Counted from the first letter of the stretch, positions 6,592-13,550 are shown. The stretch: DNA of 17,686 bases from JBBSEZ01 sp038239195 (GCA_038239195.1 JBBSEZ010000187.1:1-17686); one strand, 5' to 3'. The notes: generated by a model not told the origin, from the letters alone. A program made the numbers and translations.

Positions 6592-7386
6592 TCACCCGAT
6601 GAACCGGCGCAGGAACGCCACGCCTGCGGCGACGTCGGCGACGCGGTTGTCGCCCGACTCGCGATCGACGGTCAGCCAGCCGCGATACTCGACCTCTTCG
6701 AGAGTGGCGAGCCAGCGCATCCAGTCGATGTCGCCGTGCCCGAGCGGCACCTCCTGCGAGCCCCGGCTGGTGCTGGTACGGCGGGCGTCCCTGGCGCGGG
6801 CGTGGGCGATCAGCCCGTGCAGCTCGCGGGCAGACTCGTACGGGTCGAAGCCGTGCAGCAGCAGGTTGGCGGGATCGAGATCGACGCGCAGGCTGCCGCT
6901 GTCGAAGCGCTTCAGGAAGGCGGCCAGTGTCGATCCGCTCTCCAGGCCGGTCTCGAGGGCGAGGGTGGTGCCGGTGCGGTCGCCGTGGGGGCCGAGGTTG
7001 CGCAGGGACTCGCTCATCAGTCGGCCGTGCGGCGATTCGACGTCCTCGGGCACGGGGCCGGCCTGGACGAGGACGAGGCGCGGCCCGAGGTCGAAGCTGA
7101 GGGCCATCACGTCGCGGACGCGCTCGAGGCGCGGCTGCTGGTCCTCGGCCTCGTCGAGGCCGCGGCGCAGCGGGCAGCCGATCGCCGCCAGCTCGAGGTT
7201 GTGAGCGCGGAGCAGGTTGCGCAGATCGCGCCGCCCCGACTGCGAGAGGTTGGCGGGCGACAGGTCGCCGACCGCGTCGAGCTGCACCCCCGCCACGCCC
7301 ATCCGCTGGGCCTCGGCCAGGGCGCGGCGCAAGGGCAGGCCGAACGATTCCAGGTGGGCGCCGATCTTCAGACGGTTCGCGGTCAA
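6592..7386 (-). CDS. sugar phosphate isomerase/epimerase (TIM-barrel, xylose-isomerase-like)
   Basis: This is a 264-residue AP-endonuclease-2/xylose-isomerase-like TIM barrel. Typical features are I-G-A-H-L at strand 1, G-V-A-G-V-Q-L-D after helix 1, L-A-L-E-T-G (metal-ligand Glu), L-R-V-D-L-D-P-A-N-L-L (metal-ligand Asp), and the closing V-P-L-G-H-G-D-I-D-W, then L, then Y-R-G-W-L-T-V-D-R-E. The family isomerises or epimerises sugars or inositols; the substrate is not predictable. I chose TTG 7386: GAGGAG (7400-7395) is 8 bases upstream, and TTGA overlaps the stop of the HYExAFE gene. The GTG at 7395 would share bases with that Shine-Dalgarno. Translation is probably coupled to the upstream gene. 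Confidence 0.75.
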   Translation of the reverse strand: MTANRLKIGAHLESFGLPLRRALAEAQRMGVAGVQLDAVGDLSPANLSQSGRRDLRNLLRAHNLELAAIGCPLRRGLDEAEDQQPRLERVRDVMALSFDLGPRLVLVQAGPVPEDVESPHGRLMSESLRNLGPHGDRTGTTLALETGLESGSTLAAFLKRFDSGSLRVDLDPANLLLHGFDPYESARELHGLIAHARARDARRTSTSRGSQEVPLGHGDIDWMRWLATLEEVEYRGWLTVDRESGDNRVADVAAGVAFLRRFIG

Positions 7387-7973
7387 AATGGACACTCCTC
7401 GACGTCCCCCGGCGCGCCGGGGGCGACAGCTTCCTCGAGCCCCAGCTCCCCGAGCCCCGCTTCGCCGAGGTAGTGGCTGAGCGGGCGGACGAGGGAGCGG
7501 TAGATGGCCCTGGGCAGGGTGACGGTGCGCCAGCGCGGGCTGCGGACGCGCATGTGCCGGCGGTAGTCCTCGACGCACACGGCCCGGAAGAGGTAGCGCC
7601 GCCCGCGGCACACCCAGAGGTCGGGGGTGGTGGGCGGCAGTTCGACGCAGGGCAAGACGTGGTAGGTGAAGACGAGCAGGCCGCGGTAGTCGGGCCCGGC
7701 CAACTCGGCCCAGCGCTCCAGGCCATCGACGTCGGCGTGCTCCGACCAGCACTCCCAGACGCGCCGGAGGCGCCCGGGCGGGCCCGACGGGAAGCGGCGG
7801 CCCTTGACGTCGATAACGAGGCGAGCGCCGGCGCCCAGGACGATGAAGTCGAGGCTCTTGACGGGCCCGTCGCCCAGCACGGAGCGGCGCGTCTCGTCCA
7901 CGGCGACGTACCCCAGGCCGCGGCGCTGAAGATACGCCTCGAACGCGACCTCGTAGTGGTTGCTGCGGTCCAT
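7383..7973 (-). CDS. HYExAFE family protein, PD-(D/E)XK nuclease-like
   Basis: This 196-residue protein opens with N-H-Y-E-V-A-F-E (5-12), the signature of the planctomycete HYExAFE family. L-D-F-I-V-L (41-46) followed by L-V-I-D-V-K-G-R-R-F (52-61) gives D42, D55 and K57, the spacing of a PD-(D/E)XK nuclease core. Helical surroundings include W-x-x-W-x-x-H. A role in DNA cleavage or repair is inference from the motif; no experimental function is known to me. No clear Shine-Dalgarno precedes the ATG. Its TGA stop overlaps the TTG start of the isomerase gene. A terminator-like hairpin separates it from hisS upstream. Confidence 0.72.
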   Translation of the reverse strand: MDRSNHYEVAFEAYLQRRGLGYVAVDETRRSVLGDGPVKSLDFIVLGAGARLVIDVKGRRFPSGPPGRLRRVWECWSEHADVDGLERWAELAGPDYRGLLVFTYHVLPCVELPPTTPDLWVCRGRRYLFRAVCVEDYRRHMRVRSPRWRTVTLPRAIYRSLVRPLSHYLGEAGLGELGLEEAVAPGAPGDVEECPF

Positions 7974-7997
7974 GCGGCGCCGTGGGGAAACGCGGAC

Positions 7998-8036
7998 AAG
8001 AGGCGGGAGCGAGGAACGGCCTCGCTCCCGCCTCTT
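7998..8036 (-). terminator. terminator-like hairpin after hisS
   Basis: There is a perfect 16-bp stem, 7998-8013 with 8021-8036, and a 7-nt loop (8014-8020). It lies 34 bases past the hisS stop and 24 bases before the HYExAFE start codon. No strong T-run follows on the - strand, so it may act as a pausing or stabilising hairpin rather than a classical intrinsic terminator. Confidence 0.65.
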
Positions 8037-8070
8037 ATTCTATCCGGTTTTCGCCGGCACGTATCGGCGA

Positions 8071-9432
8071 CTATTGCTCCGCCGGCAGCAGGGCCCGGAT
8101 GGCACCGAGTACCTCGGCCTCGGGAAACGACTCCTCGGTGTGCGCCGCGAGGTCCTTGACCTTCCACGTCCCCTGCGCGAACTCGTCGGGCCCGGCGATG
8201 AGCGCGATGCGGAACCCGCGCGCGTCCGCGTACTTCATCTGCTGGCCGACCTTCTTCGCCTCGGGGAAGACCTCGACCCCCACGCATTCCGCCCGCAGCG
8301 CGCGGGCCATCCGCTGGTAGTCGCCCAGCCGTTCGGCGCTGAACTGGACGATCAACACGGGGGCGGGCGTGGACACCTTGGGCAGAACGTCCATCACCTC
8401 CAGCACCGCCAGCAAGCGATCGAGGCCCAGGGAGGCGCCGACGCCCGGCAGGTGCTGGCGCGTGTACAGCCCGGCCAGGTTGTCGTAGCGGCCGCCGGAG
8501 CAAACGCTGCCGAAGCCCTCCAGGGGCCGCTCCGCCCCCTTCTCGTCCTTGTAGGTGCCCAGCAGGAACGTCTCGTAGATCGTGCCCGTGTAGTAGTCCA
8601 GCCCGCGCGCGATCGACAGGTCGAGCTTCAAGCGCTCCTCGCTCACCCCCGCGGTCGCGGCGACCGTTACCAGTTCGCGCAGCTGGGCGATGCCCCGCTT
8701 GGCCGTGGCGTTGGCGCCGAAGTCGCGCTCGAGCCGGTCGAGCACCTCGCCGTTGCTGCCTGCGAGCGCGGCCAGGGCCAGGACGCGCTCGGCCTGCGCG
8801 GGGCCGACGCCCGCCTTCTCGGCCATCTCGGCGGCGACCTTTTCCTTGCCGATCTTGGGCAACTTGTCCAGCGCCCGCAACACGGCCGCCGTCTGGCCGG
8901 CCAGGCCCATTTCTTCGAGCAGGCCGTTGAGCACCAGGCGGTTGCTGACGCGGACCTCGAAGCGCTCCAGCCCCAGCGCCCGCATCAGGTCGTGGATGAC
9001 GAGGGCGACCTCGACGTCGGCGGCGTTGGACGTGGTGCCGATGGTGTCGAAGTCACACTGCCAGAACTCGCGGTAGCGCCCGCGCTGGGTGTTCTCGCCG
9101 CGCCACACCGGGCCCATGTGATAGCGCTTGAACGGCGTACCGAGCTCGCCGATGTACTGGGCGGCGAAACGCGCGAACGGCACCGTCAGGTCGAAGCGCA
9201 GCGCCACGTCGTGGTCGTGGTGCGTGAACCGATACATCTGCTTGTCGGTTTCTTCGCCCCCCTTGCCGATCAGAATTTCGGCGTACTCGAGCGCCGGCGT
9301 GTCGATCGGCGCGAAGCCATAGGAGCGGTAGACCCGTCGCGCCTGTTCGAGCAAGCGCTCGCGCGGGATCATCAGCTTCGGCGGATAGTCGCGAAAGCCC
9401 TTGAGCGTCCGTGGCTGGATGAGTTGCGACAT
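8071..9432 (-). CDS. hisS: histidine-tRNA ligase
   Basis: This 453-residue class II aminoacyl-tRNA synthetase charges tRNA-His. It has the R-T-L-K-G-F-R-D-Y start, G-K-G-G-E-E-T-D-K-Q-M-Y (56-67), motif 2 with G-P-V-W-R-G-E-N (107-114) and R-Y-R-E-F-W-Q-C-D-F-D (119-129), the histidine-specific R-G-L-D-Y-Y-T-G-T-I-Y-E, G-G-R-Y-D-N-L near the motif 3 region and G-A-S-L-G-L-D-R-L. A C-terminal anticodon-binding domain follows from about residue 345. I chose ATG 9432 from the conserved N-terminus; the 11 extra residues upstream would be translated repeat. No Shine-Dalgarno is visible because the 9435-9548 palindrome begins two bases upstream of the ATG. Confidence 0.93.
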   Translation of the reverse strand: MSQLIQPRTLKGFRDYPPKLMIPRERLLEQARRVYRSYGFAPIDTPALEYAEILIGKGGEETDKQMYRFTHHDHDVALRFDLTVPFARFAAQYIGELGTPFKRYHMGPVWRGENTQRGRYREFWQCDFDTIGTTSNAADVEVALVIHDLMRALGLERFEVRVSNRLVLNGLLEEMGLAGQTAAVLRALDKLPKIGKEKVAAEMAEKAGVGPAQAERVLALAALAGSNGEVLDRLERDFGANATAKRGIAQLRELVTVAATAGVSEERLKLDLSIARGLDYYTGTIYETFLLGTYKDEKGAERPLEGFGSVCSGGRYDNLAGLYTRQHLPGVGASLGLDRLLAVLEVMDVLPKVSTPAPVLIVQFSAERLGDYQRMARALRAECVGVEVFPEAKKVGQQMKYADARGFRIALIAGPDEFAQGTWKVKDLAAHTEESFPEAEVLGAIRALLPAEQ

Positions 9433-9434
9433 GG

Positions 9435-9548
9435 TCCGTAGTCCGTAGTCCGTAGTCCGTAGCAAAGACCGTCCCCAGTCAGAACCATCGCGAGGGCGGA
9501 AGGTTCATCCTCTTATGCTACGGACTACGGGCTCCTGGCTACGGACTA
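9435..9548. repeat. heptad inverted repeat between site-2 protease gene and hisS
   Basis: The left arm has four TCCGTAG units (9435-9462) followed by CAAAG (9463-9467). The right arm has four 7-base units (9518-9545: CTACGGA, CTACGGG, CTCCTGG, CTACGGA) and a terminal CTA (9546-9548). The loop is about 50 nt. On the - strand that CTA is the TAG stop of the protease gene, and the other arm ends two bases before the hisS ATG. The layout matches 741-828 (stop codon, four heptads, CAAAG, loop, mirror, next start) with a different heptad. The third unit of the right arm is mutated, so pairing is imperfect. Confidence 0.85.
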
Positions 9549-10628
9549 ACGCCGATTCTTGTAGCGGTCGCTGACGCGCTTCATGAAGCGCTTTTCTTCG
9601 TCGGTGAGAGCGGCCTGGCCCTGGCGGTGGACCTTGTCCAGCAGATCGTCGAGGCGCTTTTCCTCGGCCTCGCGCTCCTCCATCTCGCGCTGGAGCTTGC
9701 GAGCGGCGCGGCGCTGGAGCCAGGCGCGCCACCAGCTCACGCGGCGCGGCGGGGGGGCGGCGGCCACGTGGTCGCGCTCGAGGCTGGTGTATCCCTGGGA
9801 GAAGTCGTAGCCGAACACGGCGTCCTCGCCGCCCGTCTCCAGCACGACCCATTGGCGATGGCACGAGTAGGCGATGAACAGGGCCAGGGACAGCGACAGG
9901 ACCGAGTCCTTGATGATCGCGTAGAGGCCGATGACGCAGACCACGCCGAAGCCGACGAAGATGGCGGTGAGCATCGCCTGGCGGTAGCCCAGCCAGGGCC
10001 ACAGCCCCGCCTGGAGCATGCGCCCGCCGTCGAGGGGGAATCCCATGAGGACGACGTTCATCAAGAAGAGGAAGTAATTGACCCAGAAAGCGCGGGCCAC
10101 CCAGGCGGCCAGGGTGTAGGGGCCGACGGCGACCTCTCCCCCGGACCACGTCTGGAGCGCGACCTGCCCCAGGCTGTCGCGGAAGGGGAACCCGTCGGGG
10201 AGAGGGCTCCAGGTCGGTTGCAAGGCCTTTTCGTGGACGGTCAGCAGAAGGAGGGCACAGCCGAGGGCGAGGACCAGGTTGACGGCGGGGCCGGCGGCGG
10301 CGGTGAGGAAGTGGGCGCGGGGGCGGTTGGGGACCTCGACGTTGGCCAGCCCGCCCAGGGGCCAGAGCAGCACCTCCTGGGCGTCGCCGCGAACGGCGCG
10401 GGCGCCGAAACAGTGCCCAAACTCGTGGAACAGCACGGTGAAGAAGAGGATGACGATGAGGATGGTGGCATCGACCCACGTGCCCTCGGGCAGCGGATGG
10501 CCGCCCGGCTTGCCGAAGGCGGCGTGCAGGACGAAGCCGAGGGCGACGAACGGGAACAGCCAATGCACCCGGATGGTGATGCCGAACAAGCGCCCCAGTG
10601 GGAACGACCAGGCAAAGGGGTCATGCAT
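9546..10628 (-). CDS. site-2 protease family (M50) intramembrane metalloprotease
   Basis: This 360-residue inner-membrane protein cleaves substrates within the bilayer if active. The zinc site is intact: H68-E-F-G-H72 inside a membrane helix (about 53-75), then N191 and F-P-L-D200-G-G-R. About six hydrophobic segments span residues 20-40, 53-75, 107-130, 175-197, 213-236 and 243-262. A cytoplasmic tail is rich in Arg/Glu. Its end, L-D-D-L-L-D-K-V-H-R-Q-G followed by L-T-D-E-E-K-R-F and S-x-R-Y, resembles the C-terminal motif of many bacterial rhomboid proteases. Divergent from the Nudix gene, with its own -10/-35. Its TAG stop is the end of the 9435-9548 repeat. The substrate is unknown; no obvious anti-sigma factor is nearby. 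Confidence 0.85.
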   Translation of the reverse strand: MHDPFAWSFPLGRLFGITIRVHWLFPFVALGFVLHAAFGKPGGHPLPEGTWVDATILIVILFFTVLFHEFGHCFGARAVRGDAQEVLLWPLGGLANVEVPNRPRAHFLTAAAGPAVNLVLALGCALLLLTVHEKALQPTWSPLPDGFPFRDSLGQVALQTWSGGEVAVGPYTLAAWVARAFWVNYFLFLMNVVLMGFPLDGGRMLQAGLWPWLGYRQAMLTAIFVGFGVVCVIGLYAIIKDSVLSLSLALFIAYSCHRQWVVLETGGEDAVFGYDFSQGYTSLERDHVAAAPPPRRVSWWRAWLQRRAARKLQREMEEREAEEKRLDDLLDKVHRQGQAALTDEEKRFMKRVSDRYKNRR

Positions 10629-10656
10629 CGCAGCTACTCACCAGGCGAGGGAAGCG

Positions 10657-10684
10657 TTGCAGCACGTCTTCTCGATTCTATCAT
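10657..10684 (+). promoter_or_regulatory. promoter for the Nudix hydrolase gene
   Basis: TTGCAG (10657-10662) and TATCAT (10679-10684) have a 16-base spacer. It points at the ATG at 10758 with a leader of about 65 nt. Its -10 overlaps the -10 of the divergent protease promoter. Confidence 0.5.
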
Positions 10685-10703
10685 TGCCCCGGAGGGCACG
10701 CAA
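10675..10703 (-). promoter_or_regulatory. promoter for the site-2 protease gene
   Basis: On the - strand TTGCGT (10703-10698) and TAGAAT (10680-10675) are 17 bases apart. The start codon at 10628 is about 47 bases downstream of the -10. It overlaps the + strand promoter at 10657-10684, so the two polymerases would compete. Confidence 0.5.
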
Positions 10704-10757
10704 TCGCCTGGCTCGGCCGAACCGACCGGCGCCGCCCCTCTGCTCAGGAGATCCGTC

Positions 10758-11273
10758 ATGTCTCGCACGTTCGTTCATCAAGGCCGCAAGATCCGGGTCG
10801 CCCTCGACGAGACGGTGATGCCCGATGGCCAGGTGGTGCGCCGCGACGTCGTCCTCCACCCCGGCGCCGTCGCGATCCTGCCGCTGCTCGAAGGCGGAAG
10901 AGTGTGTCTGCTCCGCAACCACCGCTTCGTCGTGGAAGAGGTGCTCTGGGAGATACCGGCGGGCACGCTGGAGCCCGGCGAGCCGGTCGAACAGGCCGCC
11001 GTCCGCGAGCTGGAGGAAGAGACCGGTTACCGGGCGGGGCGCTGGGACAAGCTGACCGCGTTCTACCCGTCGCCCGGGGTGATGAACGAGCGCACCCATC
11101 TGTTCGTCGCCCGCGACCTGACGCCGGGGGAGATGCGCCTGGAGGCGGACGAGGAACTGGAGCCCCACGCGGTGGAGTGGGAGCAGGCGCTCGCCTGGGC
11201 CAAGGACGGCACCATTCGCGACGCCAAGACGCTGGTGGCGATCTTGTTGTGGGAGCAGCTGCGGCGCCTGTAG
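10758..11273 (+). CDS. Nudix hydrolase, ADP-ribose pyrophosphatase-like
   Basis: This is a 171-residue cytosolic Nudix hydrolase. A complete Nudix box is visible from G-T-L-E-P-G-E to R-E-L-E-E-E-T-G-Y (about residues 74-96), which binds Mg2+ and cleaves nucleoside diphosphates linked to another group. The preceding L-L-R-N-H-R-F-V-V-E-E-V-L-W-E-I-P-A-G and the following Y-P-S-P-G-V-M-N-E-R are typical of the ADP-ribose/ADP-sugar pyrophosphatase branch (NudF-like). ATG 10758 has CAGGAG at 10745-10750. Length is close to the family norm. Its TAG stop forms the first bases of the 11271-11328 palindrome shared with the convergent sigma-factor gene. Confidence 0.85.
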   Translation: MSRTFVHQGRKIRVALDETVMPDGQVVRRDVVLHPGAVAILPLLEGGRVCLLRNHRFVVEEVLWEIPAGTLEPGEPVEQAAVRELEEETGYRAGRWDKLTAFYPSPGVMNERTHLFVARDLTPGEMRLEADEELEPHAVEWEQALAWAKDGTIRDAKTLVAILLWEQLRRL

Positions 11274-11328
11274 GGAACGCCTTCCGTGGCGCTCCTCGAA
11301 AGCGGAACGCCACGGAGGGCGTTCCCTA
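11271..11328. terminator. stop-to-stop palindrome, bidirectional terminator candidate
   Basis: Arms 11271-11295 and 11304-11328 match at 23 of 25 positions around an 8-nt loop. The left arm starts with the TAG stop of the Nudix gene. The right arm ends with CTA, the TAG stop of the sigma-factor gene on the - strand. The whole space between two convergent genes is therefore one hairpin able to work in both directions. No T-run is present on either side. Confidence 0.8.
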
Positions 11329-11850
11329 CCTTCGTGCCTCTTCGGGAAAGGCCTGGCGCAACTTGCCGAGCGCCGAGCGCATGCGCGTCTTGACGGTGCC
11401 GACGGGCAGCCCGCGGCGGGCGGCGATCTCCTCGTAGGTGAGGGCGCCGTTCTGGCGCAGCACGAAGACGTCGCGCTCCTCGGGGCGCAAGTTGGCCAGG
11501 CCGCGGCGCAGGCGCTCGATGGTCTCGGCGTAGAGCAGGTGTTCGTCCGGGCCGTTGGCGGAACGGTCATCGAGGGCGGGGGCGTCGGCGAGGGGGCGCC
11601 AGCGGCGGCGCCAGACGTTGCGGCGCAGGTCGCGGGCGGCGTTGAGGCCGACGCGAAAGATCCAGGCGCGCAGGTCGCGGACCTGCCCGACGCGGTCGCG
11701 CGTGCGCCAGCACTTCAGGAACGCCTCCTGAACGACGTCCTGGGCGTCGTCGGCGCTGCCGAGGAGCCGGGCCAGGTTCCGGACCAGCTCGGGCCGGGCC
11801 GCGTCGAAGGCCTGCTCGAGGCGCCGGTCTGCCAGGGTGGCTTCCGCCAT
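11326..11850 (-). CDS. ECF-type RNA polymerase sigma factor
   Basis: This is a 174-residue sigma70-family protein with only regions 2 and 4. Region 2 has A-D-D-A-Q-D-V-V-Q-E-A-F-L-K-C-W-R and R-A-W-I-F-R-V-G-L-N-A-A-R-D (roughly residues 10-75). Region 4 has L-R-P-E-E-R-D-V-F-V-L and a helix-turn-helix Y-E-E-I-A-A-R-R-G-L-P-V-G-T-V-K-T-R (roughly 115-165). ATG 11850 was chosen because GGAGGAT lies 5-6 bases upstream; an in-frame ATG at 11883 would precede it. No anti-sigma factor with a membrane segment is encoded next to it, so its control is not visible here. It lies 78 bases downstream of the Nudix/metallo-beta-lactamase gene and in the same direction. Confidence 0.87.
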   Translation of the reverse strand: MAEATLADRRLEQAFDAARPELVRNLARLLGSADDAQDVVQEAFLKCWRTRDRVGQVRDLRAWIFRVGLNAARDLRRNVWRRRWRPLADAPALDDRSANGPDEHLLYAETIERLRRGLANLRPEERDVFVLRQNGALTYEEIAARRGLPVGTVKTRMRSALGKLRQAFPEEARR

Positions 11851-11928
11851 GCGCGATCCTCCGGGCCAACCCTTTCCCTTCAAAGGACGACTTGGCCCGG
11901 CGAGGTTAACAGCGGCGCCCGTTCCCCC

Positions 11929-13416
11929 TCACGTCATCGCCCAGCTTTCCCGCGCGGGCGCTGCTCTCCCCTCGCGCTGCAACTTCTGCAAGCCCGCCAG
12001 CACCTGGAGCTCGGCCCACGGCATCAGGTTGGCGGGCAGCCCTCGGTAAATCACCAGGGCGATCTCGGAAACAGTGCGCGGGCCTGGCGCCAACAACTCC
12101 AATAACTGCTCCTCCCGTTTGGCGCGGTGGGCGAGCGCCTGGTCGAGGACGAAGGCGGGGCGGGCGCTGACGGGGCCGTGCGCCGGGAGCAGCAGCCGGG
12201 CGGGGTAGCCCTGCAAGCGGCGCAGGGAGGCCAGGTAGTCGATCAGGTCGCCCTCGGGAGGAGCGATCACCACCGACGAGAGGGTAGACACCATGTCGCC
12301 GGCGAAGAGGAGCTGATACGACGGCTCGTAGAAGACGAGGTGCCCCGGAGCGTGGCCGGGCGTGTGGATCGCCTCCAGGTGCCATCGGCCGTGCCCGCGC
12401 GGCGAGGCGCCCAGGTCGAGGTGGTCGCCGTCGTGGATTTCGCGGTCCACCTGGGCCTTCCCGGCCAGGTCGCGCGCCGCTCGCGGGTGCGCCAACACGG
12501 GGAGACGGTAGCGGCGGGCGGTGACGCTGACGGCGCCGACGTGGTCGGGGTGGTGGTGGGTGAGCAGGATGGCGTCGAGGGCCTTGCCGTCGGCGAGGTG
12601 AGCGTCGAGGGCGTCGAAGAGGCGGCGCTGTTCTTCGGGATCGTCTGGGCCGGGGTCGAGCAGGTAGGCGGGGCCAGTGCCGACGAGGTAGGCGTTGGTG
12701 TGCGTCGAGGGCGGCAGGCCCTCGCAGTCCAGCGGGATCATCCGCACGGCCGGGCTGAACCAGATGGGGTGGAGGGCCCCGGTCTCCAGGTGCGCCAGCA
12801 GCGGGCGCAGCCGGTCGGGCAAGTCGGCCAGCGGCCGCCCGCGCACCGCCTCCAGCAGCGCCACCGTGGGCGGGGAGAGGAGGTGCCCGCCCTGCTCCCA
12901 GAGGCGGAGCGCCTCGTCGGCGCTGAGCCAGGCCCCGCTCGTCAGTTCGCCGGGCCAGATCTCGACGTCCTGCCCCGGTGGGAGCGTGCCGACGTAAAAG
13001 GCGGTGTCGAAGCGCACCGGGGCGAACGAGGGCGTGACCAGCGAGCCGGCGAACGCGAGGTCGTCGGGGCGCAGGCGAAGGCCGAGGTCGGCGAGGGCGG
13101 CCCCAAAGGCGACCTCGTCGGCGAGGAGCCCGCGACGGAACGCGACGAGCTCGGGGGAGGCGGGAGGAAACGAGCCATCGGCGCGGCGGGCGAGCAAGGC
13201 GCCGGTCTCCTCGAACAGTTCGCGGACGGCGCTGACCTGCTGGACGGAAAGTCCATCGCGGGCGAGGTCGCGGTCGCCGCCGTGGACTTTGCCGCCGGGG
13301 AAGGCGTGGAAGCCGCCCATGAAGCGGAGGTTGGGGGCACGAGCGATGAGGAAGGCCTCGGCCGAACCGGGGGCCCGAGCCAGCAGCACGCTCGCGGCCT
13401 CGGTGATGACGCTCAC
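11929..13416 (-). CDS. Nudix/metallo-beta-lactamase-fold fusion protein
   Basis: This 495-residue protein has two enzymes' folds. Residues 1 to about 215 form a Nudix-like domain with F-P-G-G-K (39-43) and R-E-L-F-E-E-T-G (65-72), the box being stretched compared with the consensus. Residues about 225-420 form a metallo-beta-lactamase fold with T-H-H-H-P-D-H (286-292), T-P-G-H-A-P-G-H (352-359), F-A-G-D-M (371-375) and P-A-H-G-P. The end (about 430-490) looks like the winged-helix tail of the LACTB2-like branch, whose members include RNases. The GTG start at 13416 is supported by GGAG upstream and the conserved S-V-I-x-x-A-A-S-V-L-L opening. The substrate is unknown. Confidence 0.82.
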   Translation of the reverse strand: MSVITEAASVLLARAPGSAEAFLIARAPNLRFMGGFHAFPGGKVHGGDRDLARDGLSVQQVSAVRELFEETGALLARRADGSFPPASPELVAFRRGLLADEVAFGAALADLGLRLRPDDLAFAGSLVTPSFAPVRFDTAFYVGTLPPGQDVEIWPGELTSGAWLSADEALRLWEQGGHLLSPPTVALLEAVRGRPLADLPDRLRPLLAHLETGALHPIWFSPAVRMIPLDCEGLPPSTHTNAYLVGTGPAYLLDPGPDDPEEQRRLFDALDAHLADGKALDAILLTHHHPDHVGAVSVTARRYRLPVLAHPRAARDLAGKAQVDREIHDGDHLDLGASPRGHGRWHLEAIHTPGHAPGHLVFYEPSYQLLFAGDMVSTLSSVVIAPPEGDLIDYLASLRRLQGYPARLLLPAHGPVSARPAFVLDQALAHRAKREEQLLELLAPGPRTVSEIALVIYRGLPANLMPWAELQVLAGLQKLQREGRAAPARESWAMT

Positions 13417-13463
13417 GGGAGCTCCGGGGACAATTCGTTTCGCCGGCAGGAAAAGGCATCCTT

Positions 13464-13525
13464 GTAGGACGGCTCTCCCGAGCCGTCCTCGAGCGAACCA
13501 GGACGGCTCAGGAGAGCCGTCCTAC
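13464..13525. repeat. nested palindrome, GTAGG/CCTAC ends
   Basis: Arms 13464-13489 and 13500-13525 differ at one of 26 positions around a 10-nt loop. Each arm is itself a hairpin (10-bp stem, AGGACGGCTC with GAGCCGTCCT, 4-nt loop), so the RNA or DNA can form either one long stem or two side-by-side stems. It lies between the response regulator (stop 13551) and the start of the Nudix/metallo-beta-lactamase gene (13416). The terminal GTAGG/CCTAC is shared with 11271-11328. Confidence 0.85.
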
Positions 13526-13550
13526 GGCAAACCAAGTCCTGCCGCTCCCC

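Noticed and set aside
6587..8503. Long - strand frame of 638 codons across isomerase, HYExAFE and hisS genes
   Set aside because: It is a Pro/Arg-rich shadow of three genes with clear family motifs in other frames.
9627..10757. + strand open frame running into the Nudix gene
   Set aside because: It is antisense to the site-2 protease, whose zinc motifs are unambiguous. The Nudix start at 10758 has its own ribosome site and promoter.
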